Notes: a model not told the origin generated them from the letters alone. A DNA stretch of 48,689 bases from Peribacillus deserti (GCF_016909175.1 NZ_JAFBFI010000021.1:1-48689), one strand, 5' to 3'; shown: positions 24,062 through 33,602, counted from the stretch's first letter. A program made the numbers and translations.

Positions 24062-24089
24062 AAAAAAAGGAAGGTCAAATCCTTCCTTT
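24062..24089 (-). terminator. Terminator after the phospholipase D-like gene
   Basis: Minus strand AAAGGAAGG-ATTTGA-CCTTCCTTTT followed by T3; A/T-flanked, so it may also serve the plus-strand HAD gene. Confidence 0.75.
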
Positions 24090-24208
24090 AGTTAGCTGGT
24101 GATTATTCTATTCCTGAGGTGGAAACCGAAAATTTGATTCAAGGTTAAATTTTGCCTTTAAAATCACCAGATGGACCGAATAAGTATATCTTTATCGTTA
24201 ATAAAAGA

Positions 24209-25810
24209 TTAGGTTATGCTCTTGGTCATCTTATTAATATAGGTGCTGGGATGTAAAAGCGGGTGTTCAAAGAATTCTTTACGATCCGTGATCTTTTTTG
24301 AAACCTTGAGATCGTGATCTATTAGTTCTTTCATCTTGTCTGAAAAAGATTTACCTTTTATAAGAACGCCAAGTTCAAAATCCTTGCATGCACTTCGCTC
24401 ATTTATGTTATACGAACCATGGAACACACAATGAGACTGTTTGTCGTACGCAATTTTCCAGTGAGAGAAACGGCCGGTATGACTATAGTCAAAGAAAGAA
24501 ACTCCTTTTTCAAAAGGATGATACATGTTGCTGCGAACTGCAGTCCGGTTAGTCGGATGATCATTCACATACAGGGGATTACAAATCGTAATGTGCTGCG
24601 CTTGCTCCTTACTGATATTCTTTAAAGATTCCCAAAAAGCCTGGTCAATTAGATACGGATTTACTATAATCGTTTCATCAATAGCATATTGGATTAGAGA
24701 TAAGTAGTATTGCTGAATAAGATTTACAGGGTTGCCAGGAAAACTGGCGAACAGTGTACATTCCTCATTTCCGCATTTTAGATTATCCTTAGGATAATAA
24801 AAAGGATCAGCTGGATCGAATAAATCCCCGCCAAGAACGGTCCATTGAATTAAGAACATTTGATTCAGCGAGTGAGCTGCACCCCCTCTAATACGGAAAC
24901 ATCCGTCATGCCATTGTTCTTCTTCACTTGGAATACCTAGATTTCTGCCATCTATAGAAGCTGCTGGGGTCTTGTCAATCGGTGTATCAAAGGTATATTG
25001 ATCACCTATATTCAAACTGCCTACAATCGCAGTAACTCCATCGATTACTATGAATTTCCGATGATTAATAACATCCAGATCTACGGTATATTCCTCCTGA
25101 ACAAAATCCTGCAGAGACAAGATGCTCTCAGAAACACCCTTATAGGCAAGCTCTGCCCTTTTTTTAGGCCATTCTTCTTTATTGTAGCAATTATCAAATG
25201 TATCGATTAACTTACAACCAGCAGTCTTTAGCTTTTCTGATATCTTTTTGAATTGGCCGACTTCCAGGTTTTTCTCGTAACCAATCGCTGTAACGCCATA
25301 GTCGGCCATCAGCCTGACGGTCACTCCTCTTTTCAAGGCATTTAACAAGGCTTCTCCAACCTTGTTCCCCGATTTGTCGTTATAAAATAGCATGACAGAT
25401 AAATGGATATAGCGTTCAGCTTTATTTATTTCATCTATAATTAATTTCAGGCAGTCTGGTCCATTCACATAAGCATCAACCTGATTATTCCTTGTTGTTT
25501 GAGGTGATAATATTTCCAGTACACTAAGATCCAAATCTTTAATCAGGAAGGCTAAATGTTCTATTACTTCTCGGTTCATCCCCGGTATATTCATTAGCTG
25601 CGAGTGACACGTGAAAACCCCGCCCAAATGCTGACGATACCGTACAGCTGCAGTAAAGGGGATATGAGTGTGTAAATAATCAATTGCATTCTTCGATCCC
25701 TCAACTACACGTTCCAAAGGCCCTTCAGATAAATAATAGTTTAATAAATTGGTCATACCCGCTTTCATCGTATTATTCCATGTATTAATTGATAGCTTCT
25801 CCTTTATCAT
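24209..25810 (-). CDS. Phospholipase D / cardiolipin synthase-like protein
   Basis: 533 residues with two HKD active-site motifs: NHRKFIVIDG (H250, K252, D257) followed by VGSLNIGDQY, and SHWKIAYDKQ (H450, K452, D456) followed by FHGSYNINERS. These are the two halves of a PLD active site used for transesterification of phosphodiesters. It lacks the N-terminal transmembrane helices of classical cardiolipin synthases and is longer between the motifs, so a cytoplasmic or peripheral phosphodiesterase is possible. ATG 25810 after AGAGGAAT. Single gene. Confidence 0.85.
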   Translation of the reverse strand: MIKEKLSINTWNNTMKAGMTNLLNYYLSEGPLERVVEGSKNAIDYLHTHIPFTAAVRYRQHLGGVFTCHSQLMNIPGMNREVIEHLAFLIKDLDLSVLEILSPQTTRNNQVDAYVNGPDCLKLIIDEINKAERYIHLSVMLFYNDKSGNKVGEALLNALKRGVTVRLMADYGVTAIGYEKNLEVGQFKKISEKLKTAGCKLIDTFDNCYNKEEWPKKRAELAYKGVSESILSLQDFVQEEYTVDLDVINHRKFIVIDGVTAIVGSLNIGDQYTFDTPIDKTPAASIDGRNLGIPSEEEQWHDGCFRIRGGAAHSLNQMFLIQWTVLGGDLFDPADPFYYPKDNLKCGNEECTLFASFPGNPVNLIQQYYLSLIQYAIDETIIVNPYLIDQAFWESLKNISKEQAQHITICNPLYVNDHPTNRTAVRSNMYHPFEKGVSFFDYSHTGRFSHWKIAYDKQSHCVFHGSYNINERSACKDFELGVLIKGKSFSDKMKELIDHDLKVSKKITDRKEFFEHPLLHPSTYINKMTKSIT

Positions 25811-26104
25811 CGCAATATTCCTCTTTCAATAGATTTATAGTAATGTAATACCCCTATTGTTAGGTTTGTTAACTCAGAAGCGGCCGAGAGTTACTGGTAA
25901 AAAATGAATATATGGTTGTAAGAAGATATTAAGGAATATTAGCCGAAATAGGAATCTTCTTTTACTAACTCATCTGTTAGTAAAAATTACGTTTTGTACA
26001 CAGCTTGGTAAAAAAATAAAGACTACTTAACTTATTAGTTTTTAAGTAGAGTTAAATGAGATCGTTTGAATAAAAATTTTGCAGCGGCATATTAAGGGGA
26101 TACT
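25811..26104. other. Intergenic stretch with a 10-bp perfect dyad
   Basis: 25960-25985 carries TTTTACTAAC-TCATCT-GTTAGTAAAA. The arms ACTAAC/GTTAGT equal those of palindrome 2 of the composite repeats, so it may be an isolated relative or an operator for 26105. Nothing else recognised. Confidence 0.5.
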
Positions 26105-26752
26105 TTGACAAAAAGAATAAAAATTGAACTTCCAAAGTTAACCTCAGATTTAGAGGAGGTTAATTTTCAGGATATTTATGATGAAGAAGACCCTCAGTTG
26201 TTGAACTGTATGGTGGTTGGTGCGCGAGTGGATCATGAGGTAATGGAGAAAGTAATCTTTTCAAAAGTCTTATTTAAGAATGTATCATTTATAGATGCTT
26301 CTTTTCATCACATTGATATGACTGATGTTATTTTTGAAAATTGTAATCTATCAAATGCTCGATTGTGTGAAGGCATTGTGCATAGAGTCACTTTTATAGA
26401 CTGCAAACTAGTAGGCTTAGATTTCTCAGAAGCTAATCTTGGGAACGTTTCTTTTGAAAATTGTGATGTAAATTTAAGTAACTTTGCAGATGCGCGTTTA
26501 AAGCAAGTAATCTTTGATAATTCGTCTTTAGCTGGGGCTAACTTTTATGATTGTAAACTTAGCAAGGTGAATTTTAACCGATGCGATATTAACAATATTG
26601 ATTTTACACAAACTATTCTAAAAGGAATTGATATCAGTACGTGTACATTTGAACAACTGAATGTGTCTTTAGAAAATTTGTACGGCTGCGAAGTATCAGC
26701 CCATCAAGCAATTGCCTTTTCAAAATTGTTAGGGTTAAAGGTTAAAGAATAG
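26105..26752 (+). CDS. Pentapeptide-repeat protein
   Basis: 215 residues, TTG start after AAGGGGA. From about residue 45 to 190 the sequence follows A(N/D)LxF-type five-residue periodicity (VIFENCNLSNARL, CKLVGLDFSEANLGNVSFEN, SLAGANFYDCKLSKVNFNRC), which folds as a right-handed quadrilateral beta-helix. Such proteins include DNA mimics that protect gyrase (Qnr, MfpA) and many of unknown role. The two-coil layout resembles the chromosomal Qnr-like proteins of Bacillus, but the identity is not certain. A strong terminator follows. Confidence 0.85.
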   Translation: MTKRIKIELPKLTSDLEEVNFQDIYDEEDPQLLNCMVVGARVDHEVMEKVIFSKVLFKNVSFIDASFHHIDMTDVIFENCNLSNARLCEGIVHRVTFIDCKLVGLDFSEANLGNVSFENCDVNLSNFADARLKQVIFDNSSLAGANFYDCKLSKVNFNRCDINNIDFTQTILKGIDISTCTFEQLNVSLENLYGCEVSAHQAIAFSKLLGLKVKE

Positions 26753-26852
26753 TATGTTTTGAACTATAAAGGTGCATTTATTCTGGTCTCATCGCAGTAG
26801 TCTAATTACAGGTTGGATGAGCTTGTTTATGAAACACTCTGCATAGTTACTC

Positions 26853-26893
26853 AAAAAAGCTCGTATGCTTAATCTATAGCATACGAGCTTTTT
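26853..26893 (+). terminator. Terminator of the pentapeptide-repeat gene
   Basis: AAAAAAGCTCGTATGCT and AGCATACGAGCTTTTT perfect arms with an 8-base loop. Confidence 0.9.
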
Positions 26894-27225
26894 GAACAGA
26901 TTGAATGGGAGATAAAGCTCTTCCGCTACAATGATGATGTTATTCCTATCCATATAATATAGATTGTTAAAGTAATTGTTCCTGATACGGATAGTAATAT
27001 ACTAACTTTCTTATTAAACTAAGGCGAGCTTTAATTTAATAGGAACTAAGAAAGGACCAATTAAGTAAAGTGGTCTTAAATTTGGTCTGCTATATAAAAA
27101 ATTCTCTCTTTGAACAGGTGGAACGTTACACAACATGAAAACAATCCGAAATAAAAGGTGAATGTATGAATTTTTGTAACCTTTTCCATTTTCGGTTGTC
27201 CTTTATCAATGAGAGGAGAGAGAAC
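26894..27225. other. Leader region of the ECF sigma operon
   Basis: No separate gene recognised. GGAACGTTACAC about 100 bp before the sigma gene could be the -35 of an autoregulated ECF promoter, but no confident -10 was found. Confidence 0.3.
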
Positions 27226-27714
27226 ATGCCAGATCCGCTGGAAGAAGTGTATCAAGCATATAAAAATCCGGTTTTCCATTATCTGTACAATATGTGCCGC
27301 AACCGCACTACTGCCGAAGAATTAACGCATGATACGTTCATTAAGGCAATCAAGGGATATGGACAGTTTCGTGGAGAATCTTCCCTCAAATTATGGTTGT
27401 TTAAAATTGCTCGGAATACATACTTGAATAATGCCAGGAAATTTTCACAAAAGAATGAAATTCCTTATGCTGAACCGGAACTTCAAGTCAGTGGTACAAC
27501 TTGGAATATCGATACCGAAATGATGGTAAGGCAGACTCTTCACAAGCTTACAGAAAAAGAAAGGACGCTTTTAGTTTTAAGGGAACAGGGTTTTTCCCTT
27601 AGCGAGATGGCTGATATCCTAGTTCAGACTGAAGGCAGCATAAAGGTAGGAATCCATCGTGCAAAAAAGAAGTTCAAGGAATATTATCTTGAAGGGGAGG
27701 GGGAAAGAAAATGA
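27226..27714 (+). CDS. ECF-type RNA polymerase sigma factor
   Basis: 162 residues from ATG 27226 (MPDPLEEVYQAYKNPVFHYL) with GAGAGGAGAG upstream; an in-frame ATG at 27166 is possible but would add an atypical extension. Region 2 (residues about 8-75) contains the DTFIKAIKGYGQFRGESSLK motif; region 4 (about 105-155) has LTEKERTLLVLREQGFSLSE and the recognition helix GSIKVGIHRAKKKFKE. The stop overlaps the start of the anti-sigma gene (ATGA), so the two are translationally coupled. Confidence 0.9.
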   Translation: MPDPLEEVYQAYKNPVFHYLYNMCRNRTTAEELTHDTFIKAIKGYGQFRGESSLKLWLFKIARNTYLNNARKFSQKNEIPYAEPELQVSGTTWNIDTEMMVRQTLHKLTEKERTLLVLREQGFSLSEMADILVQTEGSIKVGIHRAKKKFKEYYLEGEGERK

Positions 27715-29183
27715 AACTGGATTGCGGCCTGGTAGAGGATTTATATCCTTTGTATGAGGAAAATGAATTGAGGGAGGAAAACAAACAGGCAGTTGATGAG
27801 CATTTAAAACACTGTAAGAATTGCAGTGAATTGTACCAACAGGAGAAAGGATTTTCGGACCTGACTCTTTCTGACGGATCTGGCGAGATATCAAAGGAAG
27901 TGGATGACCGGATCCGTCTCCGCTTCAGACTAAGAAGGATGAAAGGTATAGCGGCTCTTCTGGCTGCTGTTATTATTGTTTCTGGAATCAATAACTATGC
28001 CGCCAACCGTGAAAAAGTAGCGGAACTTCTGGATGGTGTTTATCTATATAGCGAGTCACTTAAAGAAATAGCGAAAAATCCCTATGAAATCGATATGAAC
28101 AGGGATATTCTATCTTATGCCGCAGAAGACATTTCAGATTTAGATAATGAATTGAATTGGCTTGAACGAAATCAGTTTAATAATACCTCTATTCACCTTC
28201 TTGTTAATAGCCAGGAGTTTGATGAAATGGCTGCAATCCTTAAAGAGCGGAAAAACCAGGGACTTGAGGATGAAACTGACCTTAAGGTGACCCAAATTTT
28301 AAGGAAGCATACCAACACTCTTTTTAATCAGGCTCAGAAGGAATATAGAGCCTTCCATCACGGCTATAGTTCATATTTTGAAATACTAGATATAGAAGGA
28401 ATAGGGAAGCCAATAGGCAGAATAGATGAACTTTCCTTTTTCTATAACAGATACCACAAGCTTCCTTCCGAGATGAAGCTAATAAAAGAGAAGGAACTGA
28501 AGAAAAAAATCATAACGGCATTCAATGCTAAGGCTGGCAGGGTCGCGTTAGAAAAGACACACCCGTCCAACAAAAATAACGGAGTTTACCGTTTTGATCT
28601 TAAAAATGGCAGTACAAAGATTGATGGAGAGATTGATGGCTATTCCGGCCTTTTAATATCTGCAAATGTTTATTCACACAAGTTAAATGAAAGAAAACCT
28701 AAAAATATGGAAGATGTGAAGAAAAACGCAGAAAAAATGCTTAAATTGATATATGGGAAAAGTGCCCGTTTTGAAATTAAGTTAGAACAAAACAATGAAA
28801 AGGAAGAAGGACAGCCTAATCTGTACAGATTTAGATATACTCCTCTTACAGGGCAGTATAAATTACTCTTTCCATTAGGAGATCCTTTTTACATTGAGTT
28901 TGATGCGGGAACTGGGGAGTTTTACCAGTTTTCCGGTGAACCTGCCATCCAATCAAGAGAGTTTTTTTCGAAAAAATTTAATCATATTCCAAATAAAGCT
29001 GCTCCCGAAAACAAGGCATCACAAATTTTAGGTGGCAGGGTTAAAAAAATGGGGAAAGGCATTATCTACTCAACAGTTTCAACTGACTATGTCCTTGTCC
29101 ATATTTATGAAGGTAAGGGAAACCGAGTCTATATAAATGCGGAAACCGGCATAGTAGAAAGACCTTATTTGTCTATCCATTGA
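27711..29183 (+). CDS. Membrane anti-sigma factor with large extracellular domain
   Basis: 490 residues. The cytoplasmic N-terminus is a zinc-binding anti-sigma (ZAS/zf-HC2) domain with H31-x3-C35-x2-C38 (EHLKHCKNC) and an upstream Cys5. One transmembrane helix (about residues 78-95) is followed by a roughly 390-residue outside region with repeated YcdB/PepSY-like strands (VYRFDLKNGSTKIDGEIDGY; IEFDAGTGEFYQFSGEP). The arrangement resembles a sensor that releases the sigma factor upon an envelope signal, possibly by regulated proteolysis. Start overlaps the sigma gene stop. Confidence 0.9.
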   Translation: MKLDCGLVEDLYPLYEENELREENKQAVDEHLKHCKNCSELYQQEKGFSDLTLSDGSGEISKEVDDRIRLRFRLRRMKGIAALLAAVIIVSGINNYAANREKVAELLDGVYLYSESLKEIAKNPYEIDMNRDILSYAAEDISDLDNELNWLERNQFNNTSIHLLVNSQEFDEMAAILKERKNQGLEDETDLKVTQILRKHTNTLFNQAQKEYRAFHHGYSSYFEILDIEGIGKPIGRIDELSFFYNRYHKLPSEMKLIKEKELKKKIITAFNAKAGRVALEKTHPSNKNNGVYRFDLKNGSTKIDGEIDGYSGLLISANVYSHKLNERKPKNMEDVKKNAEKMLKLIYGKSARFEIKLEQNNEKEEGQPNLYRFRYTPLTGQYKLLFPLGDPFYIEFDAGTGEFYQFSGEPAIQSREFFSKKFNHIPNKAAPENKASQILGGRVKKMGKGIIYSTVSTDYVLVHIYEGKGNRVYINAETGIVERPYLSIH

Positions 29184-29265
29184 CCCTTGTGAATAAGTTT
29201 GAAATGATTTTAGTAAAAATTTATTTCCTGTAACCTGTTCATTTAAGGTAAAAATGGTTTGCTGA

Positions 29266-29406
29266 AGCTGGCAGGTATTATTTGCTACAAAAACAGAAGC
29301 TTTGCAAGCAGCTTATATAGATCCTGTTAATGGTAGTCCCAATACTAACCACTAGCTTGAATGGACTGCTGCTGATGAAGAAATTGGTATTGCTTACCTT
29401 TTCTAG
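29266..29406 (+). pseudogene. Short coding remnant
   Basis: In one frame: SWQVLFATKTEALQAAYIDP...NTNH, an internal TAG at 29353, then LEWTAADEEIGIAYLF and a stop. The composition is clearly protein-like, but no start and no family were recognised. Fragment of a lost gene. Confidence 0.45.
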
Positions 29407-29425
29407 GACATAAGGAGGGTTTAGC

Positions 29426-29692
29426 ATGAGTTTTTGGTCAAAGGGTATGGCAGGGTGGTTAATTCTATGTATTGTTTTTATTTACTTAGTAGATTTATTT
29501 ACAGTTGACCCTGATGTCACATCAGGGAACGGTAACTTAGGACTTTTATTTGTGTTACCAGCCTTGTTTGTTTTTTTACTTTTTGCAAGTAGCTTTTGGA
29601 ATTTTTTAGGGAGGCTTGAATTTAAATCAAATACTTGGATGAAGTTAGGCTTGGGGGCACTTGCTCTTTTACTATGGTTTTTTAGAATATAA
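29426..29692 (+). CDS. Membrane protein of unknown function, possibly truncated
   Basis: 88 residues with about three hydrophobic helices (MSFWSKGMAGWLILCIVFIY; GLLFVLPALFVFLLFASSFW; LGLGALALLLWFF). Excellent AAGGAGG site before ATG 29426. It stops just before another frame coding for further membrane sequence (29695-29883), so the natural protein probably continued and has been cut by a small indel. Confidence 0.55.
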   Translation: MSFWSKGMAGWLILCIVFIYLVDLFTVDPDVTSGNGNLGLLFVLPALFVFLLFASSFWNFLGRLEFKSNTWMKLGLGALALLLWFFRI

Positions 29693-29694
29693 GT

Positions 29695-29883
29695 TTGCCT
29701 TACATTATTAACAATTTAGGAGGTACTCCTGAAATAGAGTCCTCAAGAATCTACCCTTACGCTTGGCTAAATCAGTATACAAATACTATCTTGGTTAACT
29801 TTTATACCCTGGGTATAATGGTTATTGGGGTCGCATTTATAAAATTTATTATTAAGAAAAATCCAACTGCCAATCAGTATTAA
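29695..29883 (+). pseudogene. Likely C-terminal half of the preceding membrane protein
   Basis: Reads PYIINNLGGTPEIESSRIYP, AWLNQYTNTILVNFYTLGIM and a last helix ending in a basic tail (KFIIKKN). It lacks a usable ribosome site before its TTG start and follows the upstream gene by 2 bases in another frame, which fits a frameshifted single gene. Confidence 0.5.
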
Positions 29884-29955
29884 TTACTATAAGTATAATT
29901 GAGTTTAAGTTATACTACTGACATTTATGTCAGTTATCATTCGTGGGAAAGATAA

Positions 29956-30456
29956 ATTATTTCCTTACCATCAATAAGGCTATTACTGAGAATCAAGAAA
30001 CGGGTCAAAAGAGCCGTTGCAGGCTTCGCGAAGATGAGAAGAAGATTACAAGACATAGACGGGTACATACGGAAGAGATTAAGAGCTGCCTTTATCCATA
30101 AGCATCACTCTCAAAGTAAAGAGAAGAAAATAAGATATAAATGGATAATCCCTTCTTTGTAAAATCGGTCTCATTTCAACTTATTGGCTTTATTTGAATG
30201 AAATCTACGGATATACAATAAAACATTAATCGAAGATATGAATACCCGATCAAAGAAGAAAATAAAACGACAAATGGAGAATTATAAAAGAAACGGTAAG
30301 GAGTATTATACTCCTTACCGTAAGCAAAAGATTCAGAATGCCTGGAACGCATCCTCTTGACCATCATTGTAACATATGGGTAAGCCGTATGCCTTATAGG
30401 GCACGTACGGTTGCCCTGAAAGTGGTTCCCCTATACTGGCAGAGTTTAGGAAGGGA
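29956..30456 (+). mobile_element. Group II intron remnant (maturase C-terminus and domain V-like RNA)
   Basis: The frame 29956-30162 reads RMRRRLQDIDGYIRKRLRAA-type sequence, the X/maturase C-terminal domain signature of group II intron reverse transcriptases (usually LQELDxWIRRRLR). After further AT-rich DNA, 30382-30412 reads AAGCCGTATGCC...GGGCACGTACGGTT, the shape of the GAGCCGTATGCG...CGCACGTACGGTTC segment at the intron 3' end. The catalytic RT part and the 5' intron end are missing, so it is inactive. Confidence 0.65.
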
Positions 30457-30464
30457 TAAATGTA

Positions 30465-30494
30465 AAAAAGCAATGCTTAGTTAGCATTGCTTAC
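30465..30494 (-). terminator. Terminator of the PAS-STAS gene
   Basis: AGCAATGCT-AACTA-AGCATTGCT with T6 on the minus strand, 17 bases after the stop. Confidence 0.9.
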
Positions 30495-30510
30495 CAAGCT
30501 CCCTGTTATC

Positions 30511-31275
30511 TTAGGATTCGGTATAATTTACACCTAATAAGTGAAGTGCATCTTTTACCGTTGAGACAGTGGGTGTGGAATTAAAATTCGTACCTAATTG
30601 TATGGCAACTAGAGCTAATTCAGGTCTCAACCCTGTGACAATAGAACGTACACCCAGCAATGACAATACGTTATTAATTTTAAAAATGTATTCTGTTACG
30701 ATTAAGTCCAATTTATAAATGGCTGAGAAGTCTATAATCAGGCATTTTACGTTTTGTTTCTGAACATTTACAGGTACTTTTTCCAGCAGCTGTCTGGCTC
30801 TTTCTTCATCTATAGAACCCAACAAAGGAAGTATAGCAATCCCTTCAAACAGTGGAACTAATGTTGAGGACAATTCATTTAATTCCTTTGACATCTGTTT
30901 CTGTTTTTTTTCATTTGCTTTTCGTGCTGTTATATCTCGTACATATGTCTGGATAGCTTTTGTATTACCCATTAACACAGGATGACAGTATAATTCAACA
31001 TCCACCGTTGTACCGTCCATTCTATATATTGTTTCTTCTATAACATCTGCAGGTTGTTCATAAGCAGATTGTATTCTATTATCTATTGCTGCCTTAGATG
31101 TCTCCTTGAAAATATCTAAAGGACTTGCCCCGATAATATCTTCTTTTGGAGCCCTAAAAAATATCTCGGCTGCACGATTAATATAGATAATTTTTAGCCG
31201 TGAATGAATAATTAATGGTTCTAAAGCATACTCCATTACTTGTTTGTAATCTATATGTGAAATATTTTGATTCAT
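30511..31275 (-). CDS. PAS-STAS sensor protein (stressosome-type)
   Basis: 254 residues. The N-terminal PAS domain (about 10-125: EYALEPLIIHSRLKIIYINR, EETIYRMDGTTVDVELYC) is followed by a short helical linker KANEKKQKQ and a C-terminal STAS domain (145-250: GIAILPLLGSIDEERARQLL, CLIIDFSAIYKLDLIVTEYI). The architecture equals B. subtilis YtvA, but the flavin Cys motif of LOV domains (NCRFLQ) is absent, so it is not a blue-light receptor of that kind. It probably feeds an unknown signal to the sigma-B stressosome. The phospho-Thr position is Leu in my alignment. Confidence 0.85.
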   Translation of the reverse strand: MNQNISHIDYKQVMEYALEPLIIHSRLKIIYINRAAEIFFRAPKEDIIGASPLDIFKETSKAAIDNRIQSAYEQPADVIEETIYRMDGTTVDVELYCHPVLMGNTKAIQTYVRDITARKANEKKQKQMSKELNELSSTLVPLFEGIAILPLLGSIDEERARQLLEKVPVNVQKQNVKCLIIDFSAIYKLDLIVTEYIFKINNVLSLLGVRSIVTGLRPELALVAIQLGTNFNSTPTVSTVKDALHLLGVNYTES

Positions 31276-31505
31276 TCAATTCACTCCCAATTAAATTTAA
31301 GTTTATATTAGTTTCGGACATCCTTCAAGAATTGTTAGCCTTTTACCGTTATTCCGTCAACCGGGCAGATTATGTTGTACGTAAACAATCAAGCTGAGGC
31401 AGTACATTTTGGACGGAAATCGCTAACGCGTTCTTTTTTAAAATAAGGAAAATTACCAAATACTACAAAATTATATATTATAATAACTATAAGGAGGGTA
31501 TTCAC

Positions 31506-31676
31506 ATGATCTGGACCTTGGTAGGCATCATAGCCATCATAGTGGTTGTTCAATTAAAGAGGGTTCTTGGAAATCGAATATTTATAAGAAATTCATCTGA
31601 TGCACAAGAGATGGAACGAATTAGAATTGAAGAGCAATCGAAAAACATTTTTCCTGGCGGGGATAATCCAAATTAA
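31506..31676 (+). CDS. Small single-pass membrane protein (56 aa)
   Basis: MIWTLVGIIAIIVVVQLKRV then a hydrophilic tail with EQSKNIFPGG. An ideal AAGGAGG site lies eight bases before ATG 31506 and a repeat hairpin follows 20 bp after the stop. No family recognised. Strong translation signals make it a real gene despite its size. Confidence 0.6.
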   Translation: MIWTLVGIIAIIVVVQLKRVLGNRIFIRNSSDAQEMERIRIEEQSKNIFPGGDNPN

Positions 31677-31688
31677 TACATTTAATTT

Positions 31689-31742
31689 TAGGGCTGCTAT
31701 GGCAGTCTTTTTCTTTGTTTATCTAATGGCGAGGTTAGCAAA
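31689..31742 (+). repeat. Composite repeat, hairpin and palindrome 2
   Basis: GGGCTGCTATGGCAGTC with T-run, then TATCTAATGGCGAGGTTAG. Palindrome 1 is absent. Likely terminator of the 56-aa gene. Confidence 0.65.
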
Positions 31743-31805
31743 AAAAAAGGATTTAAAATATAAATATAGAACTTATAGTATTTGTAAATAAAGTAGGTCC
31801 TGTCA

Positions 31806-31901
31806 ATGGAAAGAATCGATTATGAATTTAGGCAGAAGTTTAAGGGGACAGGGCTGTTGTTTTTATTTCTACTTGTAATAGAGGGAGGTCAAATCAAATG
31901 A
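31806..31901 (+). CDS. Possible 31-residue leader ORF before the MATE gene
   Basis: MERIDYEFRQKFKGTGLLFL then a hydrophobic end; its TGA overlaps the ATG of the MATE gene (ATGA), allowing translational coupling. The ribosome site is weak, so chance is possible. Confidence 0.25.
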   Translation: MERIDYEFRQKFKGTGLLFLFLLVIEGGQIK

Positions 31902-33205
31902 ATCATCGTGCGTATCTAACATTGGCGATTCCTCTAACAATCTCTACGATGACAACGCCCTTATTAGGTGCTGTAGATACAGCTGTCGTCGGGCAGCTTC
32001 CCGACCCAGCTTATATTGGAGGTGTTGCACTAGGAACCCTTATTTTTAATACGCTATACTGGGTATTCGGTTTTCTACGGGTTAGCACCTCTGCTTTTGC
32101 CGCACAAGCGAACGGGGCAGGAGATCCAGGTCAAGGAGTACTTACTTTAGCTCGTCCATTTTTATTAGCTGTAATAGTAGGGATATGTTTTATTCTCTTA
32201 CAATGGCCTATTGAATATGCAGCTATTATGATGTTTGCCCCTGATCCTGATGTCAGTAAGTTTGCAGTAGAGTATTTTCGAATTCGAATATGGGGAGCAC
32301 CTTTTACATTAATGAACTATGTGATTCTTGGCTGGTTAATGGGGATGGCGAAGATAAAGGAATCCTTATTTCTACAAGTGTTAATGAATGTTATGAATAT
32401 GGTATTGGCCATTCTTTTTGTTCATGTCTTTTCTTTTGCCGTAAAAGGGGTTGCAGCAGCTGCATTAATAGCTGAAATGACAGCTTTTATACTAGGGGTA
32501 CTTATTGTCCTAAAGGCATCACCTTTTGAATGGAAATACCCATCCTTTCAAGAACTTCTAGATACTCAGTCTATGAAAAAGATGTTTCAAGTCAACAAAG
32601 ATTTGTTTATTCGAACAATTTGCTTACTAGTCGTAATTAATATGTTTACAGCTAAAGGTGTTTCGTTTGGTACCGAAATTCTTGCTGCAAATGCTGTATT
32701 ATTTCAAGTTCATTACATAATGGCGTATTTCTTTGAGGGGTTCGCCAACGCCTCTAGTATTCTTGTAGGAAAAGCGGTAGGATCGAATGATAAAGAATTA
32801 TATAAAAAAACACTTGCCTTATCAAAGCAATGGTCGGTGATAACAGCTTTTGTTATTGCTTTTGTATATGGATTATTCCAAGAACATATCATTGGCCTCT
32901 TTACGAATCTAGCTAGTGTAATCGAACTTTCAACCAGATATGGAAATTGGCTTATCATTTATCCGTTTGCGGCTTGTTTTGGCCTTGTCATTTATGGTGT
33001 CTTTACAGGAGCAACTGAAATAAGTCCCGTTCGAAACTCTATGTTATACGCTATGATTGTCTATATCATTATACAAATTACGGTTACACCTATCTGGCAT
33101 AATCATGGTTTATGGCTCGCTTTTATTGTCTATTCAATTGGGAGGTCTGGATTCCTCGTCATGTATATTCCAAGTTTAAATAAAAAATTTTTACATTACA
33201 GCTAG
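31898..33205 (+). CDS. MATE-family efflux transporter (DinF-like)
   Basis: 435 residues with 12 transmembrane helices in two bundles. Typical MATE features: LAIPLTISTMTTPLLGAVDT in helix 1, GFLRVSTSAFAAQANGAGD in helix 2, and the second-half counterpart FEGFANASSILVGKAVGSND. The DinF branch couples drug export to H+ or Na+. GAGGGAGG ribosome site before ATG 31898. Substrate unknown. Confidence 0.9.
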   Translation: MNHRAYLTLAIPLTISTMTTPLLGAVDTAVVGQLPDPAYIGGVALGTLIFNTLYWVFGFLRVSTSAFAAQANGAGDPGQGVLTLARPFLLAVIVGICFILLQWPIEYAAIMMFAPDPDVSKFAVEYFRIRIWGAPFTLMNYVILGWLMGMAKIKESLFLQVLMNVMNMVLAILFVHVFSFAVKGVAAAALIAEMTAFILGVLIVLKASPFEWKYPSFQELLDTQSMKKMFQVNKDLFIRTICLLVVINMFTAKGVSFGTEILAANAVLFQVHYIMAYFFEGFANASSILVGKAVGSNDKELYKKTLALSKQWSVITAFVIAFVYGLFQEHIIGLFTNLASVIELSTRYGNWLIIYPFAACFGLVIYGVFTGATEISPVRNSMLYAMIVYIIIQITVTPIWHNHGLWLAFIVYSIGRSGFLVMYIPSLNKKFLHYS

Positions 33206-33253
33206 ACAGAGGAATCTAAAATTCCTTACTTGAGAAAAAGAATAAGGTTCATA

Positions 33254-33310
33254 TTTATGTACTTAAACAAACGAGTGCGTTAGTTGAACAAGACTGGCTT
33301 GGGCTACACC
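33254..33310 (+). repeat. Composite palindromic repeat
   Basis: TATGTACTTAAACAAACGAG, TGCGTTAGTTGAACAAGA, then CTTGGGCTACACCCATG as a weak hairpin. Confidence 0.65.
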
Positions 33311-33602
33311 CATGAACGAATGCTCAGTTCGATTATGACAAATTAGGTTTACATTGGATCTTTACGTCTAAAAATGAGGGGATAAGAATTACTTGTTTAG
33401 TATAAGGTAGAGAAATACCCATTCCGTAAATAAGCGATTAGTAATTTATTGAGCCTATTAGCATTACTATATAGTTAATAGAAGTGGATGGTCAAAATTG
33501 TGAGAAAGTGGATGGGTTTTTCATGCTGCCTCATTAGTATAATATATATATTAATAAGTCTCCGATAGGAGGCTATTGAATATATATTAGCAGGGGTGCA
33601 CA
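33311..33602. other. Intergenic leader of the tiny-peptide pair
   Basis: Contains a possible -10 TATAAT (33538-33543) followed by an AT-repeat and a small hairpin AGTCTCC-GATA-GGAGGCT (33557-33575). Nothing else recognised. Confidence 0.4.

Noticed and set aside
30511-31275. YtvA-type blue-light receptor
   Set aside because: The domain order fits, but the flavin-binding Cys motif of LOV domains is missing.
31407-31436. Terminator-like GAAATCGC-TAAC-GCGTTCTTTTTT
   Set aside because: The stem is short and imperfect, and no plus-strand gene precedes it.
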